Assembly: GCA_910589155.1 (NCBI GenBank)
Contig: CAJURY010000009.1
Coordinates: 1 to 64,000 of the forward strand
DNA from: an uncultured Oscillospiraceae bacterium
GTDB lineage: Bacteria > Bacillota > Clostridia > Oscillospirales > Oscillospiraceae
Length of the DNA: 64,000 nt
Direction: 5' to 3'
Positions 1 to 8,520 of this stretch are shown piece after piece. The notes beneath the pieces are model-generated. The model worked only from the letters and a program-made list of their open reading frames with translations. It had not been told where the DNA came from and ran no database searches. Within the stretch, counting starts at the first letter, position 1, and each line of letters opens with the position of its first letter. The translations under genes and the position numbers were made by a program.

Positions 1-28
1 CTAAGCGGAACCTTTGTATTTGTTGTTG

Positions 29-100
29 TATCGTGGGCACGTATGTGCCCACGATACCCTCCAGGTTTGCTTTGTGCAGACCTGGAGGGTATTTTATTAT
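29..100 (+). terminator. Tandem hairpins and intrinsic terminator ending the upstream (probably rpoC) unit
   Basis: Two adjacent perfect inverted repeats are visible. The first is 29-56, with 12-bp arms around GTAT. The second is 54-92, with 13-bp arms, followed by a T-rich stretch (93-100). No coding frame can be supported in the bases before it. In Firmicutes rpoC normally precedes the L7Ae-like gene, so this is probably the rpoB-rpoC terminator; that identity is inferred from gene order. Confidence 0.75.
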
Positions 101-198
101 ATAGGATCACATGACGACAAACTATGACAAGAAAGTTTGCCACAGAGTTTTTTTGCGGTACAGTTTCAAGAAAAAGTCTGAAAACTGAGGAAAAAATA

Positions 199-227
199 TT
201 GACAGTTCAACTGAAATGTGCTAAAAT
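199..227 (+). promoter_or_regulatory. Sigma-A type promoter (distal) for the str operon
   Basis: TTGACA at 199-204, a 17-base spacer and TAAAAT at 222-227 lie in very AT-rich DNA between the upstream terminator and the L7Ae-like gene. It is one of two good promoter matches here. The gap 101-424 otherwise holds no gene that can be supported. Confidence 0.55.
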
Positions 228-349
228 AATTAAGAATTTAGCGTTTTGGCACAAGAGAAAAGCCGTGAGAAAATTTTCTTATATGTATATTTTTACTGAA
301 TATGGGAAAAATATTTTGACAAAACAGAGAATTTTTGGTGATGTTTTTG

Positions 350-377
350 TTGACTTTTTCATAAAAACAGTTATAAT
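350..377 (+). promoter_or_regulatory. Sigma-A type promoter (proximal) for the str operon
   Basis: TTGACT at 350-355, a 16-base spacer and a perfect TATAAT at 372-377. The predicted transcription start near 384 lies about 40 bases before the first gene. With the upstream terminator it makes this ribosomal-protein unit independent of rpoBC. Confidence 0.65.
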
Positions 378-424
378 AAGCTCTTGTGTGGACACTCTGA
401 AAGGATTTGAAACAGACTGCTGCC

Positions 425-667
425 ATGTTGGATGACTTACAAGCCGCAAATAAAGTTGTAGGGGCAAAGCAAATCCGCCGCGCCATTGAAAGCGGCGCTG
501 CCAAGTGCGTTTTCCTTGCGAAGGACGCGGATTCTTCCCTTGTTGATCCAATTTCAAAATTATGCGAGGCGTCTCAGATTGAGTGCCGCTGGGTCGGCTC
601 CATGGAGGAGCTTGGCCATGCCTGCAAAATTGCCGTCGGCGCTGCCGCCGCTGCGATTCTTGCCTGA
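425..667 (+). CDS. rplGB: L7Ae/L30e-like ribosomal protein (YbxF/RplGB family)
   Basis: An 80-residue protein of the L7Ae/L30e/S12e/Gadd45 fold, which binds kink-turn RNA. The family core is visible: VGAKQ near residue 14, LAKDAD near 32 and an ACKIAVGAAAAA stretch near the C-terminus. Gene order (before rpsL-rpsG-fusA-tuf) matches B. subtilis ybxF. The start is uncertain. ATG 425 gives the normal N-terminus, but the AAGGA at 401-405 is far from it. A TTG at 407 is in frame but lies only one base from that site. Confidence 0.85.
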   Translation: MLDDLQAANKVVGAKQIRRAIESGAAKCVFLAKDADSSLVDPISKLCEASQIECRWVGSMEELGHACKIAVGAAAAAILA

Positions 668-742
668 ATTTTTGATCCTTGCGAAGCTTTGCTTCGAGGA
701 TATAATACCGCCATTGGCGAGAATGTAAGAAAGGAGAAAATC

Positions 743-1165
743 ATGCCTACTTTTAATCAGCTCGTTAGAAAGGGCAGAGAGCAGGTCACTTACAAGTCTA
801 CCGCTCCCGCTCTGCAAAAGGGTCTGAACACCCTGCAAAATAAGGCCACTGACCTTGCTTCCCCCCAGAAGAGAGGTGTGTGCACCGCTGTCAGAACCAC
901 CACCCCCAAGAAGCCCAACTCCGCGCTTCGTAAGATCGCCCGTGTGCGCCTGACCAACGGTTACGAGGTTTCCGCCTATATCCCCGGCGTTGGCCACAAC
1001 CTGCAGGAGCACTCTGTTGTTCTGATCCGCGGTGGCCGTGTAAAGGACCTTCCCGGTGTTCGTTACCACATTATCCGTGGTACGCTGGATACCCAGGGCG
1101 TACAGAACCGTATGCAGTCCCGTTCCAAGTACGGCGCCAAGAGACCCAAGGCAAAGAAGAAGTAA
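743..1165 (+). CDS. rpsL: 30S ribosomal protein S12
   Basis: A 140-residue S12, the decoding-centre protein of the small subunit. The hallmark segments PQKRGVCT, TPKKPNSALRK (containing the streptomycin-site lysine) and GGRVKDLPGVRYH are intact. The N-terminal part carries the roughly 15-residue insertion typical of Firmicutes S12 compared with E. coli. ATG 743 follows AAGGAG at 731-736. It is the first of the classic str genes rpsL-rpsG-fusA-tuf. The wild-type KKPNS motif gives no sign of a streptomycin-resistance change. Confidence 0.98.
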   Translation: MPTFNQLVRKGREQVTYKSTAPALQKGLNTLQNKATDLASPQKRGVCTAVRTTTPKKPNSALRKIARVRLTNGYEVSAYIPGVGHNLQEHSVVLIRGGRVKDLPGVRYHIIRGTLDTQGVQNRMQSRSKYGAKRPKAKKK

Positions 1166-1271
1166 TTTTTCTGCCTAACCCAATTTTGACTTTTTTCCAC
1201 GCCGAATGCAAGGCGCGGCCTTGCCAAAGACGTTTTTTATAGATTGTAAAAAACCTCTTGGCAGGCACCAA

Positions 1272-1287
1272 CGAAAGTACACTTTCG
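1272..1287 (+). promoter_or_regulatory. Small hairpin in the rpsL-rpsG spacer
   Basis: A perfect 6-bp stem (CGAAAG/CTTTCG) with a four-base loop sits 41 bases before the rpsG start, within a 163-base spacer. It could take part in ribosomal-protein feedback or RNA processing. Only the hairpin itself is seen. Confidence 0.3.
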
Positions 1288-1328
1288 AGTACCTATGAAA
1301 TCATCTTATTATGAAGGAGGGAAGCGAA

Positions 1329-1799
1329 GTGCCCAGAAGAGGTAATGTCCCTAAAAGAGAGATCCTGCCGGATCCTATTTATAATTCTGTTCTGGTTACA
1401 AAGCTCGTAAACAGCATCATGCTGGACGGCAAGAAGGGCGTAGCCCAGAAGGTTGTCTATGGTGCGTTTGAAATTGTGGAAGCCAAGACCGGCAAAAACG
1501 GTCTGGAGGTCTTCCAGCAGGCTATGGAAAACGTCATGCCTGCAGTTGAGGTCAAATCCCGCCGTGTGGGCGGCGCCACTTATCAGGTGCCCATTGAGGT
1601 TCGTCCCACCCGCCGCCAGACCATGGGTCTGCGCTGGATTACCAATTACAGCCGCAACCGCTCTGAAAACACCATGAAAGAGCGCTTAGCTGCCGAAATC
1701 GTTGATGCTTACAATAATACCGGCTCTTCTGTAAAGAAGCGTGAGGATACCCATAAGATGGCTGAGGCGAACAAGGCATTCTCTCATTTCCGCTGGTAA
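1329..1799 (+). CDS. rpsG: 30S ribosomal protein S7
   Basis: A 156-residue S7, an assembly-nucleating protein of the 30S head, with the standard family length. The start is GTG 1329: AAGGAGG at 1314-1320 is spaced 8 bases before it and the resulting N-terminus PRRGNVPKRE is canonical. An upstream in-frame ATG at 1311 overlaps the ribosome-binding site and is unlikely. Family motifs SRRVGGATYQVP and VRPTRRQTMGLRWI are present. fusA starts 15 bases after the stop, so the genes are co-transcribed. Confidence 0.97.
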   Translation: MPRRGNVPKREILPDPIYNSVLVTKLVNSIMLDGKKGVAQKVVYGAFEIVEAKTGKNGLEVFQQAMENVMPAVEVKSRRVGGATYQVPIEVRPTRRQTMGLRWITNYSRNRSENTMKERLAAEIVDAYNNTGSSVKKREDTHKMAEANKAFSHFRW

Positions 1800-1814
1800 C
1801 AAAGGAGTTCTCCA

Positions 1815-3893
1815 ATGCCTAGACAGTATTCACTGGAAAACACAAGAAATATCGGTATCATGGCGCACATCGATGCCGGTAAGACCACCACGACCGAGCG
1901 TATTTTGTTTTATACCGGTCGTAACTACAAAATCGGTGAGACCCACGACGGCTCCGCCACTATGGACTGGATGGCGCAGGAGCAAGAGCGGGGTATTACC
2001 ATCACTTCCGCAGCGACTACCTGTTTCTGGAAGGGCTGCCGGATCAATATTATCGACACACCGGGTCACGTAGACTTTACGGTTGAAGTGGAACGCTCCT
2101 TGCGTGTGCTGGACGGTTCTGTCACTGTTCTTTGCGCCAAGGGCGGTGTGGAGCCTCAGACCGAGACCGTTTGGCGTCAGGCCGACGAGTACAAGGTTCC
2201 CCGTATGATCTATGTGAACAAAATGGACATCATGGGCGCGGACTTCTTCCGCGTACTGGATATGATCCATGACCGCCTGAAGTGCAATGCGGTTCCCATT
2301 CAGCTTCCCATCGGCTCTGAGTCCACCTTCAAGGGCGTTATCGACCTTTTGAAGATGAAGGCGTTCATTTTCTATGATGAACTGGGCAAGGATATGCGCG
2401 AGGAAGAAATTCCTGAAGATATGGTGGATCTGGCGGAAGAATACCGCGAGAAGATCATGGACGCCGTATCCGAAGTGGACGACGAGATCATGGAAATGTA
2501 TCTGGGCGGCGAAGAGGTTCCTCTTGATCGTATCAAGGCTGCCATTCGCCAGGCCACTATTGACAATACTATGGTTCCTGTGACCTGCGGTTCTTCCTAT
2601 AAGAATAAGGGCGTACAGGAAATGCTGGATGCGGTTGTGGACTATATGCCTTCTCCTCTGGACAAGAAGGGCGTAAACGGTATCAACCCCGACACCGACG
2701 AAGAGGACTTCCGTCCCGCTTCCGACGATGCTCCCTTCTCCGCGCTGGCATTCAAGATTGCCGCCGACCCCTTTGTTGGCAAGCTGTGCTACTTCCGCGT
2801 TTACTCCGGTAAGCTCGCCAAGGGTACTACGATTCTGAACTCCACCAAGAAGGCGAAAGAGCGCCTCGGTCGTATTTTGCAGATGCACGCGAACCACCGG
2901 GAAGATATCGACGTGGTTTATTCCGGCGATATTGCGGCGGCTGTTGGCGTGAAAAACACCACCACCGGCGACACCTTCTGCGATGAGAATCATCCCATCA
3001 TTCTGGAATCCATGGTATTCCCCGAGCCTGTTATCCGCGTTGCCATCGAGCCGAAGACCAAGGCTGGTCAGGAAAAGATGGGCATCGCGCTGGCAAAGCT
3101 GGCGGAAGAGGATCCCACTTTCCGTACCTATACGGATGATGAGACCGGCCAGACCATTATTGCCGGCATGGGCGAACTGCATCTGGAAATTATCGTTGAC
3201 CGCCTGCTCCGGGAGTACAAGGTGGAAGCCAATGTTGGCGCGCCCCAGGTTGCTTATAAGGAAACCATCCGCAAGGCTGTGGATCAGGATACCAAGTATG
3301 CACGTCAGTCCGGCGGTAAGGGTCAGTATGGTCACGTTAAGATCCATGTGGAACCCAACGAGTCCGGTAAGGGCTACGAGTTTATCAATAACGTCGTGGG
3401 CGGCGCAATTCCCAAGGAATATATTCCTGCTGTGGACGCTGGTATTCAGGGCGCGATGCAGGCCGGCGTTATGGCGGGCTTCCCTGTTGTGGACGTAAAG
3501 GTTACGCTGTACGACGGCTCTTACCACGAAGTTGACTCTTCTGAAATGGCCTTTAAGATTGCCGGTTCCATGGCGTTCAAGGAAGCTTGCCGGAAGGCAA
3601 TGCCTGCTATTTTGGAGCCTATCATGAAGGTTTCCATTGTTGTGCCCGACGAGTATATGGGCGCTGTCATCGGCGACGTTACTGCTCGCCGCGGTAATAT
3701 TTTGGGTCAGATTCCCAGAAGCGGTTCCACCCAGATTGACGCCAACGTGCCTCTGTCTGAAATGTTTGGTTACGCCACCGACCTGCGCAGCAAAACCCAG
3801 GGTCGCGGCCAGTATTCCATGGAACCCAGCCACTATACGGAACTGCCCAAGTCCAAGAGCGAAGAAATTATCGCAAAACGCGCCCGCGGATAA
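1815..3893 (+). CDS. fusA: Translation elongation factor G
   Basis: A 692-residue EF-G, the GTPase that drives tRNA-mRNA translocation. The G1 loop AHIDAGKTTT is at residues 17-26. RGITITSAAT (switch I), DTPGHVDF (G3) and NKMD (G4) follow, then domains II to V with the usual C-terminal GDVTARRG segment. AAAGGAG lies eight bases before ATG 1815. Length and motif order are those of canonical EF-G1 rather than the Tet(M)/Tet(O) protection proteins. Confidence 0.98.
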   Translation: MPRQYSLENTRNIGIMAHIDAGKTTTTERILFYTGRNYKIGETHDGSATMDWMAQEQERGITITSAATTCFWKGCRINIIDTPGHVDFTVEVERSLRVLDGSVTVLCAKGGVEPQTETVWRQADEYKVPRMIYVNKMDIMGADFFRVLDMIHDRLKCNAVPIQLPIGSESTFKGVIDLLKMKAFIFYDELGKDMREEEIPEDMVDLAEEYREKIMDAVSEVDDEIMEMYLGGEEVPLDRIKAAIRQATIDNTMVPVTCGSSYKNKGVQEMLDAVVDYMPSPLDKKGVNGINPDTDEEDFRPASDDAPFSALAFKIAADPFVGKLCYFRVYSGKLAKGTTILNSTKKAKERLGRILQMHANHREDIDVVYSGDIAAAVGVKNTTTGDTFCDENHPIILESMVFPEPVIRVAIEPKTKAGQEKMGIALAKLAEEDPTFRTYTDDETGQTIIAGMGELHLEIIVDRLLREYKVEANVGAPQVAYKETIRKAVDQDTKYARQSGGKGQYGHVKIHVEPNESGKGYEFINNVVGGAIPKEYIPAVDAGIQGAMQAGVMAGFPVVDVKVTLYDGSYHEVDSSEMAFKIAGSMAFKEACRKAMPAILEPIMKVSIVVPDEYMGAVIGDVTARRGNILGQIPRSGSTQIDANVPLSEMFGYATDLRSKTQGRGQYSMEPSHYTELPKSKSEEIIAKRARG

Positions 3894-4000
3894 AATTTTA
3901 CTTGCCTTTCTGCAAAATATGTTGTAACATATAAGCAGTACAGCAATCATGTATTTTTTAATTTGTTTTTAAAACCATAATTAACAGGAGGATTTTTTCA

Positions 4001-5203
4001 ATGGCAAAGCAAAAGTTTGAAAGAACCAAACCCCATGTTAACATCGGCACCATCGGCCATGTTGACCACGGCAAGACCACTTTGACCGCTGCTATCACCA
4101 AGTACCTGGCTTTCTCCGGCAAGGCTCAGTTCGAGGACTACGCTTCTATCGATAAGGCTCCCGAAGAAAAGGCACGTGGTATCACAATTAACACCGCTCA
4201 CGTTGAGTATGAGACCGAGAACCGTCACTATGCTCACGTTGACTGCCCGGGTCACGCCGACTATATCAAGAACATGATCACCGGCGCTGCGCAGATGGAC
4301 GGCGCTATTCTGGTTATCGCCGCTACCGACGGCCCCATGGCGCAGACTCGTGAGCACCTGCTGCTGGCTCGTCAGGTTGGCGTTCCCTACATTGTTGTTT
4401 TCCTGAACAAGTGCGATCAGGTTGACGACGAGGAACTGCTGGAACTGGTTGAGATGGAAGTCCGCGAGACCCTGTCCGAGTATGAGTTCCCCGGCGACGA
4501 TACCCCCATCATCAAGGGTTCCGCTCTGAATGCTCTGATCTGCGAATCCAACGATCCTTCTGCTGCTGAGTATGCTTGCATCAAGGAACTGATGGACGCT
4601 GTTGACAGCTACATCCCCACTCCTGACCGTAAGGCCGACCAGCCCTTCCTGATGCCCGTGGAAGACGTCTTCACCATTTCCGGCCGTGGCACTGTTGCTA
4701 CCGGTCGTGTGGAGCGCGGCGTTGTGAAGAAGAACGAGCCTGTTGAAATCGTTGGTCTGCGTGAGGACAAGCTGAACACCGTTGTTACCGACATCGAAAT
4801 GTTCCACAAGCTGCTGGATTACGCAGAAGCCGGCGACAACATCGGCGCTCTGCTCCGTGGCGTTGACAAGAAGAGCATCGAAAGAGGCCAGGTTCTTGCA
4901 AAGCCCAACTCCATCCATCCTCTGACCAAGTTCAAGGGTCAGGTTTACGTCCTGTCCAAGGAAGAAGGCGGTCGTCATACCCCCTTCTTTAACAACTACC
5001 GTCCCCAGTTCTACTTCCGTACCACCGACGTTACCGGCATCATCAACTTGCCTGATGGCGTTGAAATGTGCATGCCCGGCGATAACGTTGTCATGAGCGT
5101 TGAGCTGATCACCCCCATCGCTATCGAAAAGGGTCTGCGCTTCGCTATCCGTGAAGGCGGCCGTACCGTTGGCTCCGGCGTTGTTGTTGACGTAGAAGCC
5201 TAA
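4001..5203 (+). CDS. tuf: Translation elongation factor Tu
   Basis: A 400-residue EF-Tu, which delivers aminoacyl-tRNA to the ribosome. GHVDHGKT (residues 19-26), RGITINTAHVEY, DCPGHADY and NKCD form the GTPase core, followed by beta-barrel domains 2 and 3. AGGAGG precedes ATG 4001. It closes the str operon and is followed directly by a strong terminator. The 107-base gap after fusA holds no clear terminator, so it is probably co-transcribed. Confidence 0.98.
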   Translation: MAKQKFERTKPHVNIGTIGHVDHGKTTLTAAITKYLAFSGKAQFEDYASIDKAPEEKARGITINTAHVEYETENRHYAHVDCPGHADYIKNMITGAAQMDGAILVIAATDGPMAQTREHLLLARQVGVPYIVVFLNKCDQVDDEELLELVEMEVRETLSEYEFPGDDTPIIKGSALNALICESNDPSAAEYACIKELMDAVDSYIPTPDRKADQPFLMPVEDVFTISGRGTVATGRVERGVVKKNEPVEIVGLREDKLNTVVTDIEMFHKLLDYAEAGDNIGALLRGVDKKSIERGQVLAKPNSIHPLTKFKGQVYVLSKEEGGRHTPFFNNYRPQFYFRTTDVTGIINLPDGVEMCMPGDNVVMSVELITPIAIEKGLRFAIREGGRTVGSGVVVDVEA

Positions 5204-5216
5204 TTTCAAATTTTTT

Positions 5217-5252
5217 GAGAGACGCTTCCTTTGGAGGCGTCTCTCTTTTTTT
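5217..5252 (+). terminator. Intrinsic terminator of the str operon
   Basis: A 13-bp stem (5217-5229 with 5233-5245, one G-T wobble), a three-base loop and a run of T residues begin 13 bases after the tuf stop codon. Confidence 0.92.
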
Positions 5253-5303
5253 GTATATCTGCGCAATGACGCCCATAGGCTTGTATGGAAAGGGGCGTTG
5301 CTT

Positions 5304-5888
5304 GTGATTATGTCTTATATCTGGGCAGGGATGCTGCTGCTTGCAGTGGTTTTTTCTGCTGTAAATGGTACGGGAAATCTGCTGTCCGCCGCCGCTTTGC
5401 AGGGCGCGCAGTCCGGTATTGAGCTGTCCATCGCCATGGCGGGAGCCATCTGCCTGTGGTCGGGAGTGTCTGCGGTCATGGAAAAGGCGGGACTCACAGG
5501 GACGCTTGCAAAAGTTTTTCGCCCTGTCATTTGCAGGCTTTTTCCCAGCGCGAGAAAAGATGACGGGGTTGCGCAGTCCATCACCGGAAACGTCTGCGCG
5601 AATCTTTTGGGGCTTGGCAACGCCGCGACGCCCTTGGGAATTCAAGCCACCCAGCGTATGAGCCGCTACGCGCCGGAGGGGGAAGCTTCTGATGAAATGT
5701 GCCGCTTGATTGTGATGAATACCGCTTCCATACAGCTCATTCCCGCCAATGTAGCGGCCGTTCGCGCCTCTCTGGGCTGCGCCGCGCCCTTTGATATTTT
5801 ACCCGCGGTTTGGTTCACCTCTGTGTGCTCTGTGGCGGCGGGACTTGCAGTAGCCTGGCTTTTGGGGAGGGCGCGCCGTCATGACTGA
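5304..5888 (+). CDS. spmA: Spore maturation protein A
   Basis: A 194-residue membrane protein of the nucleoside-recognition (Gate) superfamily. It has several hydrophobic segments and the family pattern NVCANLLGLGNAATPLGIQA. SpmA and SpmB together are needed for proper dehydration of the spore core in Bacillus and Clostridium. The start is ambiguous between TTG 5298, GTG 5304 and ATG 5310. GTG 5304 is best spaced from AAGGGG at 5289-5294. The spmB start codon overlaps its end by eight bases, implying translational coupling. Confidence 0.88.
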   Translation: MIMSYIWAGMLLLAVVFSAVNGTGNLLSAAALQGAQSGIELSIAMAGAICLWSGVSAVMEKAGLTGTLAKVFRPVICRLFPSARKDDGVAQSITGNVCANLLGLGNAATPLGIQATQRMSRYAPEGEASDEMCRLIVMNTASIQLIPANVAAVRASLGCAAPFDILPAVWFTSVCSVAAGLAVAWLLGRARRHD

Positions 5889-6390
5889 TTATATCATTCC
5901 CCTGCTTTTGCTGGGCGTTTCCCTTTTTGCGCTAAGCAAAAAGGTGAATTTTTACGATGTGATGCTCTCCGGTGCGGCGGACGGACTAAAAGTTTTGCTT
6001 TCCATTGTACCGGCGCTTATTTTGCTTCTTACCGCAGTGCATATGCTGCAAGCGTCCGGCGCTATGAGCGCCCTGGCAAAGCTTTGCGCTCCGCTCTTTG
6101 ATAAAATTGGAATTCCGCCGGAGACTGCGCCTTTGATTTTTGTCCGCCCCATCAGCGGCAGCGCGGCGCTGGCTGTAGGCGCGGAACTGATGAAAACCCA
6201 TGGTGTGGATTCCACAATCGGCAGAACCGCCGCCATTATGCTGGGTAGTACGGAAACAACCTTTTATACCATCAGCGTTTATTTCGGCGCGGCAAAGATC
6301 CGACGTACCAAATATGCGGTTCCCGCCGCGCTTTTTGCAGATTTCATGGGCTTTTTTATGGCTTCCCTCACGGCAAAGCTGTTTTTTTAG
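5881..6390 (+). CDS. spmB: Spore maturation protein B
   Basis: A 169-residue membrane protein partner of SpmA. It is made of hydrophobic helices with the conserved segments FVRPISGSAALAVG and LGSTETTFYTISVYFGA, typical of the SpmB branch of the Gate family. The two proteins probably form a membrane complex acting in spore-core dehydration. The start overlaps spmA. Its presence supports a sporulating lineage. Confidence 0.9.
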   Translation: MTDYIIPLLLLGVSLFALSKKVNFYDVMLSGAADGLKVLLSIVPALILLLTAVHMLQASGAMSALAKLCAPLFDKIGIPPETAPLIFVRPISGSAALAVGAELMKTHGVDSTIGRTAAIMLGSTETTFYTISVYFGAAKIRRTKYAVPAALFADFMGFFMASLTAKLFF

Positions 6391-6400
6391 AAATACCCCC

Positions 6401-6429
6401 TATACAAGTTTCTTTTTTTCTGCTATGAT
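6401..6429 (+). promoter_or_regulatory. Promoter of argS
   Basis: TATACA at 6401-6406, a 17-base spacer and an extended -10 (TGC-TATGAT, 6421-6429) lie just before argS. Confidence 0.5.
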
Positions 6430-6466
6430 ATAAAATACGAAAATATAGAAATGAAAGGGAATTTCT

Positions 6467-8218
6467 ATGGAAAAGCTACTGAATTTAATATCCCAGCGGG
6501 TTTCCGCCGCTTTTGAAGCCGCCGGCTTGGAGAAAAGCTATGGCGCCGTTACGGTTTCCAACCGCCCGGATTTGTGCGAGTTCCAGTGCAACGGCGCGCT
6601 GGCTGCGGCGAAGGCTTACCATAAGCCTCCCTTTGTCATTGCGGAAGCTGTGGTGGAACGGCTGGACAAAGGGGATTTTTCCATGGCTGAGGTAGTAAAG
6701 CCCGGCTTTATTAACCTGAAGCTATCCGACGCTTTTTTGCAGTCCTATGTGGAGGAAATGCGAAACGCTCCGGATTTTGGCGTCAACAAAGAGCCGCAGG
6801 CAAAAACCATTGTCATCGACTATGGCGGACCGAATGTGGCGAAGCCTTTGCATATTGGCCATTTGCGCTCCGCTATCATTGGTGAAAGCGTGAAGCGCAT
6901 TTATAAGTTCTTTGGTAACCGCGTGATTGGCGACGTGCATCTGGGAGACTGGGGATTGCAAATGGGTTTGATCATTGCGGGCTTGCAGGAGCAGCAGCCG
7001 GAACTCCCGTATTTTGACGAAGGTTATACAGGTTCTTACCCAGAGCAGCCGCCCTTTACCCTTGGGGAGTTGGAGAAAATTTATCCTGCTGCTTCTGCTC
7101 GGAGCAAGGTGGATGCTGCTTTCGCCGAAAAAGCCCATCAGGTAACCTTTGAACTGCAAAGCGGCAGACCTGGTTATCGGGCGTTGTGGCGGCACATTAT
7201 GAACGTGTCCATTCCCGATGTGCGCCGGATTTATGAGGATTTGGACGTGCATTTTGAGTCCTGGCTGGGCGAAAGCGACGCCGATCCCTATATCCCGGAT
7301 ATGGTGGAAAATCTCAAAGCCCAGGGCTTCGCGGTGGAAAGCAACGGCGCGCTGATTTTCCCGGTGGCGCAGGAAGGGGACAAGAAGGAAATGCCCCCTT
7401 GCATCCTCATTAAGAGCGACGGCGCGGTGCTGTACGATACCACGGAGCTTGCCACCATGGTGCAGCGTGAGCGGGATTTCCACCCGGATCAGATTTTGTA
7501 TCTGGCGGACAAGCGGCAATCTCTGCACTTTGAGCAGGTGTTCCGAGCCGCCAGAATGGCGCACATCATTCGCCCGGAGACCCAAATGCAGTTTTTGGGC
7601 TTTGGCACCATGAACGGCAAGGATGGCAAGCCTTTCAAAACCAGAGACGGCGGCGTGATGCGTCTGGAAACCTTGATTTCTGACATCATGGAGTTTGTGG
7701 GCAAAAAGGTGCGGGAAAATCAGGTGGTGGAAGCGGATCAGGTGGAAGAAACTACCCGGCGGATCGCTATGGCCGCCCTGAAATATGGCGACCTTTCCAA
7801 TCAGCCCACCAAGGATTATATTTTTGATATGGATCGCTTTGCCGCTTTTGAAGGGAATACTGGTCCCTATATTCTCTATACCATTGTGCGGATCAAGAGC
7901 ATTTTGGCTAAATTTGGGGATTTCGCCCATTGCGCTGTTCAAACCCCGGCGAATCCCTATGCCAAGGATCTGATGCTGGCAATGACCCGGCTTGCACCTG
8001 CGCTGGAGCTGGCATATCGGGATGCCGCGCCCAATATTTTGTGCAGCTATATCTATGAGCTGGCGGGGGCGGTGAATAAGTTCTACCATGAAACCCGGAT
8101 TCTGGGCGAGGAGGATTTGGAAAAGCAGCAAGGTTACATTGCGCTGATTGCCCTTGCCAAGGATATTTTGGAAAAATGTATCGAACTTCTGGGCTTCTCC
8201 GCCCCGGAAAGGATGTAA
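6467..8218 (+). CDS. argS: Arginyl-tRNA synthetase
   Basis: A 583-residue class I synthetase that charges tRNA-Arg. It shows an N-terminal Arg-tRNA-synthetase domain, the HIGH motif as HIGHLRS near residue 132 (after YGGPNVAKPL), and a degenerate KMSKS region around GKPFKTRDG, as is normal for ArgRS. A C-terminal DALR anticodon-binding domain follows (NPYAKDLML to the end). ATG 6467 follows a GAAAGGGA ribosome-binding site. It is transcribed towards the repeat element at 8229. Confidence 0.97.
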   Translation: MEKLLNLISQRVSAAFEAAGLEKSYGAVTVSNRPDLCEFQCNGALAAAKAYHKPPFVIAEAVVERLDKGDFSMAEVVKPGFINLKLSDAFLQSYVEEMRNAPDFGVNKEPQAKTIVIDYGGPNVAKPLHIGHLRSAIIGESVKRIYKFFGNRVIGDVHLGDWGLQMGLIIAGLQEQQPELPYFDEGYTGSYPEQPPFTLGELEKIYPAASARSKVDAAFAEKAHQVTFELQSGRPGYRALWRHIMNVSIPDVRRIYEDLDVHFESWLGESDADPYIPDMVENLKAQGFAVESNGALIFPVAQEGDKKEMPPCILIKSDGAVLYDTTELATMVQRERDFHPDQILYLADKRQSLHFEQVFRAARMAHIIRPETQMQFLGFGTMNGKDGKPFKTRDGGVMRLETLISDIMEFVGKKVRENQVVEADQVEETTRRIAMAALKYGDLSNQPTKDYIFDMDRFAAFEGNTGPYILYTIVRIKSILAKFGDFAHCAVQTPANPYAKDLMLAMTRLAPALELAYRDAAPNILCSYIYELAGAVNKFYHETRILGEEDLEKQQGYIALIALAKDILEKCIELLGFSAPERM

Positions 8219-8228
8219 AATTTGAAAG

Positions 8229-8497
8229 TCCCCGGCAACTGCTATAGGCAGTTGCCGGGGAGAGACTGGTGGAAAAGCCTGAAAGGCTTTTCCACCAAAA
8301 GGCTTGCAGTCTGCTGCGCGCATAATTTGTCTGCTGAAAGCGGACAAATTCCACACTTGCAGTCTGAGCTGTATTTTCCGTCACGTACGTGCCGCGCCGG
8401 AAAATGATTTTGACTTTATTCGCGCCTGCGGGCGCGAACTCTGCGAGGCTTTTTGATATACTGCCCCCGACGACTGCGTTACGGCAGTTGCCGGGGA
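8229..8497 (-). repeat. Multi-hairpin intergenic repeat, copy 1
   Basis: About 270 bases made almost entirely of hairpins. They are: a 14-bp perfect stem at 8229-8261; a 14-bp stem with a 3-base loop at 8267-8297; 8324-8350; 8372-8405; 8419-8437; and a terminal hairpin at 8465-8496 that repeats the sequence of the first. The core is the reverse complement of 60848-61050. The orientation given matches copy 2. It fills the gap between convergent argS and rsmI, where its outer hairpins probably also act as terminators. Open frames crossing it are side effects of the repeat. Confidence 0.85.
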
Positions 8498-8520
8498 TTT
8501 TTTAAAAAGTATGGATTCAT

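Noticed and set aside
407..424. TTG start for the L7Ae-like protein
   Set aside because: AAGGA lies only one base before it and the extra residues are not seen in the family; ATG 425 preferred, with some doubt.
1830..3950. Very long open frame on the minus strand opposite fusA
   Set aside because: A mirror of the strongly biased codons of EF-G. No ribosome-binding site or protein family match, and the plus-strand gene is certain.
7908..8384. Minus-strand frame through repeat copy 1 whose translation resembles frames in copy 2
   Set aside because: The similarity is explained by the repeated DNA itself. The hairpins vary by paired base changes, which preserve structure rather than protein, and no ribosome-binding site is present.
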